A stretch of DNA of 64,000 nucleotides from Isoetes taiwanensis (lineage: Eukaryota; Streptophyta; Lycopodiopsida; Isoetales; Isoetaceae): the NCBI GenBank assembly GCA_021234155.1, contig JAJEKV010000071.1, forward strand, positions 1,497,138-1,561,137, written 5' to 3'. Numbering within the stretch: the first letter of the stretch is position 1; each line of letters starts with the position of its first letter. Below are positions 57,440-64,000 of the stretch, in pieces. The position numbers and the translations under genes were made by a program. The notes beneath the pieces were generated by a model. That model was given only the letters and a program-made list of their open reading frames with translations, did not search any database and was not told the origin of the DNA.

Positions 57440-58000
57440 AAGATTCGGCAAATATTTTGGGCCTTAAATGACAATAAATGAATTTACTAAGGATTTGAAT
57501 ATAATCTAAGGAATAGAATATTGGAATTGCTATGCCAAAAAATTTGCAAACGTTTTAAGCTTCAAGGTGCAATAGAACGCCTTAAACATATGCTAGGGAC
57601 CATGCTGGATATCTAGATAATGGAATGAATTAAGTCTCATAACACATTTGAGCATGTCATATGCTAAAAATATTGAAAATGTTTTGAGCTCCAAGTGAAA
57701 CTAAATGAATTCACTAAGGCTTTGAATATAATCTAAGGACTATATCTAACGTTCAGATGACATCTGTCTATACATCAATGCCTACTCGGCACTGCGACAA
57801 AACCATATAGATTTTGGGCCGCATACAATATAGATTTCGAAATTGCTATGCAAATGTTTGGGACCTTAAATAACACTAAATGAATTTACTAAAGACTTGA
57901 ATATAACCTAAGGAATCGAGTGTTGGGATGGCATACAATAAAATTTTGAAATTGCTATGCCAAAAGAATTTGCAAGTTTTGAGCTTCAAGTGACACTAAC
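57440..58000. repeat. three diverged copies of an about 130-bp AT-rich repeat
   Basis: Copies near 57,444-57,575, 57,655-57,745 and 57,845-57,998 share GGGCCTTAAATGACA, TAAATGAATTTACTAAGGA, TTGAATATAATCTAAGGA and TGCTATGCCAAAA. No coding potential. Confidence 0.65.
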
Positions 58001-58609
58001 ACTTGAGAAAATAAAGGTCCACGACATCAGTCTATATATTCGTGCATGGGACAAAACTATATAGGTTTTACGAATCGGTCTTGAAATTCATTATGGTCAA
58101 ATAAATATAAACAATACATGCTCAGGTTTACTTCGAACCTAAATTCAGGTTTATTTTGATAAAACTATATTTCATTGCACCAGAGGAAGGGACTTCCACT
58201 AATTCGAAGTAATCCCTTAGTTATAAATGTTCGACAATAGCATTCAAAGAAATAAGCAGCAAACAAATAGAAAGTAACAAAACAATAGCAAAATTAAGAA
58301 AAAAACACAGCGGCAATATACCAATCGAACTCAGGTTGGCATCTTATTGTCTATTTATAGAAACGAGAAACCGACATTGTCACATTGTCATCTTTAACGA
58401 TGCAAATACTTAGGCAAGCAATCTGTATCCAAATAAAGCTGAATTCTTTGCTTGTGAATGAAGTCTCCATTTTGCATAGTTCCTAAACTTCTAATTAGCA
58501 ATAAATCAAAAATCCATTTCAAATTGCATTTCAATCCACATGATCTTACTGCACACTTACTATGAGGTTGTCAGATCATCATTTTTATATGTACAAACTT
58601 ATCTTGCAT

Positions 58610-59025
58610 CTAAATGCAGATAAACCTGACATCTTGAAATTTTCTAGAGTTTTTAAATTAGTTGGCCTTTTGTGAGATTGCACAATATTATTATGGAATC
58701 TCTTGCAAAAATCATGATGTTTACATTGCATAATTCTTAAATTACCTGGCCTTTTGTCAGATTGCACAAGATTATTATGACATCTCCAGCAAAAATCATG
58801 TTGTTTGTAGATAACAGAAGTAAGCATCATGTACAAAAAGAAGTTTGCATTTTCTAAGGTTCTTAAATTAGATGATCTTTTGTCAGATTGCACAAGATTA
58901 TTATGGCATCTCCAGCAAAAATCACGCTGTTTACAACCCATAGTTCTTAAATTAGTTGGCCTTTTGTGAGATTGCACAAGAATATTATGACATCTCCAAC
59001 AAAAAACATGTTGTTTACATTGCAT
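58610..59025 (-). repeat. coding-frame-preserving minisatellite, about 90-bp unit
   Basis: Four or more copies of a unit that on the minus strand stays open and encodes variants of FCWRCHNNLVQSDKRP-NLR. The resulting 146-codon ORF (58,585-59,025) has regularly spaced C-x2-C-H clusters. Differences between copies include both silent and replacement changes. An array whose unit length is a multiple of three can stay open by chance, so expression is unproven. Confidence 0.5.
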
Positions 59026-59345
59026 TCTAGATCACAAAAATAAGCATCATATGCAAAGACAATGTTTGCCATTGATTACACGAAATCATTGTGACATTTA
59101 CATACTGAATAACCATCTTTCCTAAATTCAAATTTAAATGCTGAAGACAGAAGCACGTTCACCCAAGCTCAAACTTTCAAATTTGTGCTCCCTTCAACAT
59201 GGACGTTCAACATTTATCTTAGCAAATATTGCAGATCCAAAGGATTTGTCTAGAAATACATGCTTATAAAGCCTGGATTAGAGTCATAAGTCGCCAAAGA
59301 AAAAGCTACAAAGAACAATGCATTACAGAAGTATCTACCCAACAG

Positions 59346-59452
59346 AAGTTCTCCAAATTCCACCACTACATGCGATTAATAGAGATACCAGCAAAGATTC
59401 TGTGGTCGATTCTGATGAAGGCTCGGATAATGAAGATCTTCCCCTCAACCAG
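59346..59452 (+). pseudogene. possible captured exon with acidic motif
   Basis: Bounded by CCCAACAG and GTTCAG, the phase-2 frame reads VLQIPPLHAINRDTSKDSVV then DSDEGSDNEDLPLNQ without stops. The acidic Ser/Asp run suggests a linker region of a nuclear protein. No family recognised, and no neighbouring exon found. Confidence 0.25.
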
Positions 59453-61492
59453 GTTCAGTTTTACATATTTTTTATCTTTGCAACCGGCTCGTAGTAAAGC
59501 AAAGCTATCTCACAACAAACTTGACAATCATATTGACAACATAATGCGATCGTTATATCAATCAGCTGCATTGCACAAGAATAGAAATAAAGCATGCACA
59601 ATATGCTGTCATTTTCAAATAGGAGCCCTGCAAGGAAAATTAATCCATTGCACAACTTGGTCTTCTCTTCATGCAAGTGGAGAAATGGAGTCCCTCTCAT
59701 CTGCAAAGATGGTTTAGAGGACATTATGGCACCTGGCAGATTCAAGATTAACAGTTTGCAAAGTAGGTAGAGGGATACAGAAAAATATGTAACCGATTAA
59801 GCAAACTTAAGAATAAGCCTTCTGCTAGTTAACTAGCTACATGACAATAAATTCTGGATTGCAATAGATCAGCAGACAACCTAAAACTTGAAAGTGCATT
59901 TTTGACAATGAATTTCTTAGTTCTCATAACCCTTTACTCAAGTATAGGTCCAGGTCGTCATCCTCAAAGGAACCTCTCTGATGAACTGCGCACACATGCC
60001 CACTTTCCAATCCTGGAAGGATCTTGCAAATGCCATTGCTTTTATGTCCGCCTTTCTATTTATTGTTGTATTTATTTGATAAGGTTTTCATACAAATCTA
60101 GATGGTTGATGCTACACAATTATTTCCATGACTCTAGTTTCCTATTTTGCAAAAGCAAAGATTCTCTTCCTTTAATAGTCTTCGTAACCACTACTCTAAA
60201 ACGAGAACAATTTTTATGAGGGGACCTAAAATATAGAGAGCTTTTTCTCCGCCTGCTGCTACCTTTTATCTGCATGATAAATTTAAAGCATGTTTAATAA
60301 CCATGAGTTTAAAATACAACATATTATAGATTGGAAAGTTCCTCTGACATTTGCTCTGAAAAAGTTCTTCCTCAGATATACTGCCAAGCTAAATAAAATC
60401 AAATGATTAGATGGATAATGAGCCCGAAGACATCAGCAAAAGTAGCTACAATGACAACAGTTGAAGAATTTTATATTGTAAGCTCATATCATGGCTGCTT
60501 TGCACATGGTTGCATGGAGGTGCCAAGGAGAGGGTCACAACAAAATATAGAGAGGATGCATGCAGCATAAAACTGACTAACAAATATAATTCATTTCTGT
60601 TATATTTAAAGGCTGCCGAAACACATTCAAATACGTGACACAAATAGCATGGCTATCAAGCTATGGCTAAATGTGACATCATATCTGAAGCATGCATAGA
60701 ATGCAAATCATTTTACTTCTACACAATTTAGTCACAAGGTGACAAAAGAAGACTAGTTAGCTGAAGACGAATGCAAAATGCCTTTTCCCACCAAAATCCT
60801 TAGCATCCAATAAATGATATCTCTGAACTTCTTGTTTTAACCTTCCAGCCACAAACCAGAGCAGCCAACCTGCTTTCTTATACATCATTCTAGCCAGACT
60901 TATTAACGCCCATGGTTCTTTCCTTCATTTCCTTCGTTTCCTTAGAAGAGAGATCTCAATGAAAGGTGCTTGGAGACAACATTTTTGTTGGTTTCCCTGC
61001 ACAAGGATTCAGGAAACTTTTCTTTAGGGTCTGATTTGCATAACAGATTTTGCATTCAGCAAGTTTTCACCTCTCAAACTAGCCACATCTATGCTATTCT
61101 AGACTCAAATATGTTAGATCACATTTATCTGTTAGATCATTCAGATCCAGTGTAGTTTGCCCCCCAGGAAAATATCTGGTTTTGTTTTTTCATGCTTACC
61201 ATGGGCCGTCCAAAGATTTGATAAACCTTATCCTGGACAATATCAATTTTCATAGAGAAACCTTCAGAGATACTAGCTAAAGATGAAGAGACACTTGCAA
61301 ACGATTTTCAAACATTCAAAATCTAAATAAAACAATTTGAAGACAAATTTACAAGAACTCATAGATTATTATATCATAGTTGCATATTACATTTTATATA
61401 TTTACATATGATCATAGAATAACCACTAACGCAACCACCTCTCATATCATATCACTTTAACAATAACAACCATAACTACTCAATGTCCACAA

Positions 61493-61820
61493 CTACATCC
61501 TCACCAAGAACTTCAAACATTTCTTGCACCTACCAAATTCATCTGTCTCTTCCCAAGGACAATCTTTACGTTCAACTTCTGCAATTCCATCATCACCAAC
61601 TGGAGGATTTGCAACTACTGACAAAGATATATCAAGACCACCATCTACTCTCAAATTAGCACCATCTTCAGATTTCAATTCTGACACCATATCATTATCT
61701 CCAGTATCTCCCAAATCCTCACACACCATCCAGCTATCAGACATTGCCGTTCATCTAAGTTAGCCCTTCAACTCATCAGATGCATTCATAGCTTCATCAA
61801 ACTTCCTCTTTCGATCAGCC
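61493..61820 (-). pseudogene. unrecognised acidic coding fragment
   Basis: A minus-strand frame starting MADRKRKFDEAMNASDELKG (about 61,820) meets a stop, then continues as an 83-codon ORF (61,493-61,744) rich in Asp/Glu/Val and ending CPWEETDEFGRCKKCLKFL. This looks like an interrupted short gene or exon. No domain recognised. The rest of 59,500-63,270 is AT-rich with only chance ORFs. Confidence 0.3.
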
Positions 61821-63275
61821 ATGGTATCTGCAATGCAAACCTCTCCATGCTACCCTAATTTATATAGATCCGTCAACTTTACTCTCAAACGTCCACAATA
61901 ATTACAAATTTAAATCTTCCTAATCAAATTGCTGGCAACAAAATACCTCATCAGCTGCTAGACCCACATCAAACCCCCATTAAAACCTCTAAACTTGAGC
62001 TTCAATAAACTATATCCAACCAAAATCCATCCACACAATTTTAAAAAACCAAAAATTTTGTCAAGTGACAGCATGCCAATGTCCTTTTCAAGATTTACCT
62101 GTGTCATTTTCAAGGTTTTTCGTTGCTTTCATGCCCATTCGATACAAGCTGGAAGAAATCTGATTGCTTAGTGAATCGCAACCAAGAATCGGTGAAGAAC
62201 GGACGGCCCAAATAAGTGCCCCGATAACAAGAATATCTTAAAGGAATCATTGTATAATAATTATACATGTTTAGAAAATCTAGCATATATGTTTCTATAT
62301 ATGCAAAATCTGGCATATATGAATATACTATATGCAAAACCCTAAAAAATTGGATAACCATTATATGGCCCCAAAATAATGGGTGTTCCACTAACATCAC
62401 CATTTGGATTATCAAAACCTGAAGCATTGAAATTGGGATGCCCATAATTTAGGTAGATAGAACCATTTAAATAAGTAAGTGATTGGGAACTTCAATTAGA
62501 TGGATGGGATTGCTCAATAAGATACTCAAACTTCTTATGCCATTCTTAAAATGTTGACAAGCTAGATTTTTTTTTGCCAGATTCAATCTTTCTTTTGAGC
62601 ACTTATGTTTATGGCTTGAAGGTACAACCATGATGTTAGAAATGGAATAATTTATATCTAGAATTTCCTATGTTGAGTGTTAACAGCATGCACATGCCTC
62701 CCCATGAAGTACTTGCAAATAAAGCCCACGATATTGTTGTTATTGTTATTTGGGGACTCTGAGAGAATAGTCAGATTCCATCTGCCACGTGGAATTTTTT
62801 CCCCCTATACACATCACATTTTTTAGTGCCAACTCACTAACAAACAACCTACATATAATTTTATATGATGATGAAGGGTATCTATATACAAACACCATTG
62901 TGTCAGATTGTTAGCGACATTCGAGGTGAGGATTTTTGCTCTTGATAGATAGAAGAAAAGTTTATACAGTTTGGAACATTTCAATTATGAGGGCTTGAGA
63001 AATGTTAGATGCATATATATGTCAAGTATGTTATGATGAATATTGCAACCCTTCGGATCCCCACGGTAGTCAGAGACAACTAAAGCTAATATTCTCCTCT
63101 CATCTGATCTATCAAAACAACAATTTGGCCATAGTCAGGTGTCACAGTCAGCTCCCCATAATTCATGTTTATCATATAACATTTGTTTTCTGTAACAAAC
63201 ACAAAAGAAGTTACAACCATGGTTTTGACATTTATGGTTATTATGTTCTTGAGATGTACCATTCTTGAGATGTAC

Positions 63276-63836
63276 CTCAATAACTGCTATGAGTGCATGG
63301 GTAAGGTCGGTGCTTGTCTTCATAGATTCTAAACATGCAATTTTGCAGGAAATAGTTTGTACTCTAGGAGCAACTCCTTTCAATAGAGGCTCCTACAGAA
63401 AAATCATGTCAGAACTCATGCTGCATAATCCTATGTCGCTAAACAATCTACTTAAAGTTGTCTTTGCAAAAGGAAGACAATGTAATGATCACTCCAGGTT
63501 ATTTCAGCGGGCGAGTTTTGTAGCCGGGTCATGTCATGTCATCTATAGCATAACATTCATGCACCAAAACTTCTTAGCCAAATGGCAAACAAACTGAGCA
63601 TTGGTCGAAAAAACAGAACATACCAATGATTAGTCCACCCTTAGTTCCAAATGGAATGTCCTTAACCTGCACTAATAGCAACTCAGCTAAAGTAATACCC
63701 TAAATATGACAGAAGACTGAAATAACTCACAAAGCTTTGAAACCTCGAACTTCTGCATGCAGAGGATCATAAGAATCAAGGTGCAAAATGCAGGGGCTCA
63801 TCAACAACGAATACAAAGAGGCTCCATGGCCACTGC

Positions 63837-63873
<37 letters not shown>

Positions 63874-64000
63874 GATAATCAAAGAGAATTTTTATTTTTA
63901 ATCGCTTGATAATCAAAGGGAATTTTTATTTTTAGAAATAGATCTTACCTAGCATTGAAAGGGATGTAGTAGTACTGAGCATGCTGAATTTTCCATTGAG
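63276..64000 (-). pseudogene. erlin-like (SPFH-domain) gene fragment, runs off the window
   Basis: Minus-strand exons with clean splice edges: 63,949-64,000 (partial); 63,731-63,832 after a T30 polypyrimidine tract (LLMSPCILHLDSYDPLHAEV); 63,624-63,666 (VKDIPFGTKGGLII); 63,276-63,392 (GVAPRVQTISCKI, then HALIAVIE). The KDIPFGTKGG block and the spacing of the other pieces match erlins, ER-membrane SPFH proteins that form large rings and, in animals, act in ER-associated degradation. Exon phases do not all agree (63,731-63,832 ends two bases out), and the expected IEVVN and HHE-NQF exons were not found, so it is probably damaged. A SUMO-protease-like reading of the second exon was considered and found weaker. 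Confidence 0.45.
63840..63869. repeat. A30 homopolymer
   Basis: Thirty A on the plus strand (T30 on minus), directly upstream of an ACTGCAG acceptor on the minus strand. It acts as, or expanded from, the polypyrimidine tract of an erlin-like intron. Confidence 0.8.

Noticed and set aside
63731-63832. SUMO-protease (C48, Ulp1-like) exon, from an HLDS motif and an HW reading in another frame
   Set aside because: It needs two compensating frameshifts, and the neighbouring exon encodes KDIPFGTKGG, which fits erlins.

Overview
This looks like nuclear DNA of a streptophyte (land plant or charophyte alga). It holds one intact, intron-rich EXO70A-type exocyst gene, plant Copia, Ty3/gypsy, CACTA (Tnp2) and LINE remnants, plant-type telo-box promoter elements, and a canonical plant Helitron 3' end. 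The species cannot be named from the sequence. Almost all other DNA is mobile-element derived, and most coding remnants carry frameshifts or stops.

Layout. 1-2.6 kb: decayed Ty3/gypsy integrase on the minus strand plus unassigned sequence. 2.6-20.1 kb: two closely related CACTA transposase copies in the same orientation. The second copy (9.6-19.6 kb) is split by two head-to-tail insertions of an unfamiliar element (11,889-17,721 and 17,727-18,690). These share only their ends, have a strong hairpin at one end and a GAATG motif at all three junctions; the longer one carries an exon of the mitochondrial pyruvate dehydrogenase E1-alpha gene. 20.4-21.2 kb: a Penelope-like reverse transcriptase with one in-frame stop. 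21.7-25 kb: palindrome clusters and an 80-bp inverted repeat. 25.0-25.9 kb: a possible small Cys/His-rich gene with telo-boxes and a TATA box. 26.9-31.2 kb: a LINE with ORF1, endonuclease and reverse transcriptase, ending in a pentanucleotide tail. 32.2-36.6 kb: a frameshifted Copia element on the minus strand, with its primer-binding site.

38.4-42.6 kb: the EXO70A-type gene, twelve exons and 646 codons, with no visible defect. It is the only clearly functional host gene here. One 69-nt intron is in frame and stop-free, so its retention would add 23 residues. 45.3-48.4 kb, minus strand: fragments of three unrelated host genes (a TTLL12-type tubulin-tyrosine-ligase-like gene, asparaginyl-tRNA synthetase, and an alpha/beta hydrolase) lie in one orientation with introns and several disabling mutations, as in gene capture or a rearranged pseudogene block. 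48.9-52.8 kb: palindromes, a degenerate minisatellite and a tandem tRNA-headed SINE-like repeat.

52.8-64 kb: a canonical Helitron 3' terminus at 52,807-52,836 (minus strand) opens an AT-rich region with minisatellites. At its right edge are exons of an erlin-like (SPFH) gene that runs off the window. Whether the Helitron reaches that far cannot be decided here. Exon coordinates outside EXO70 were set by eye from splice-site consensus and remembered family motifs, with no alignment.
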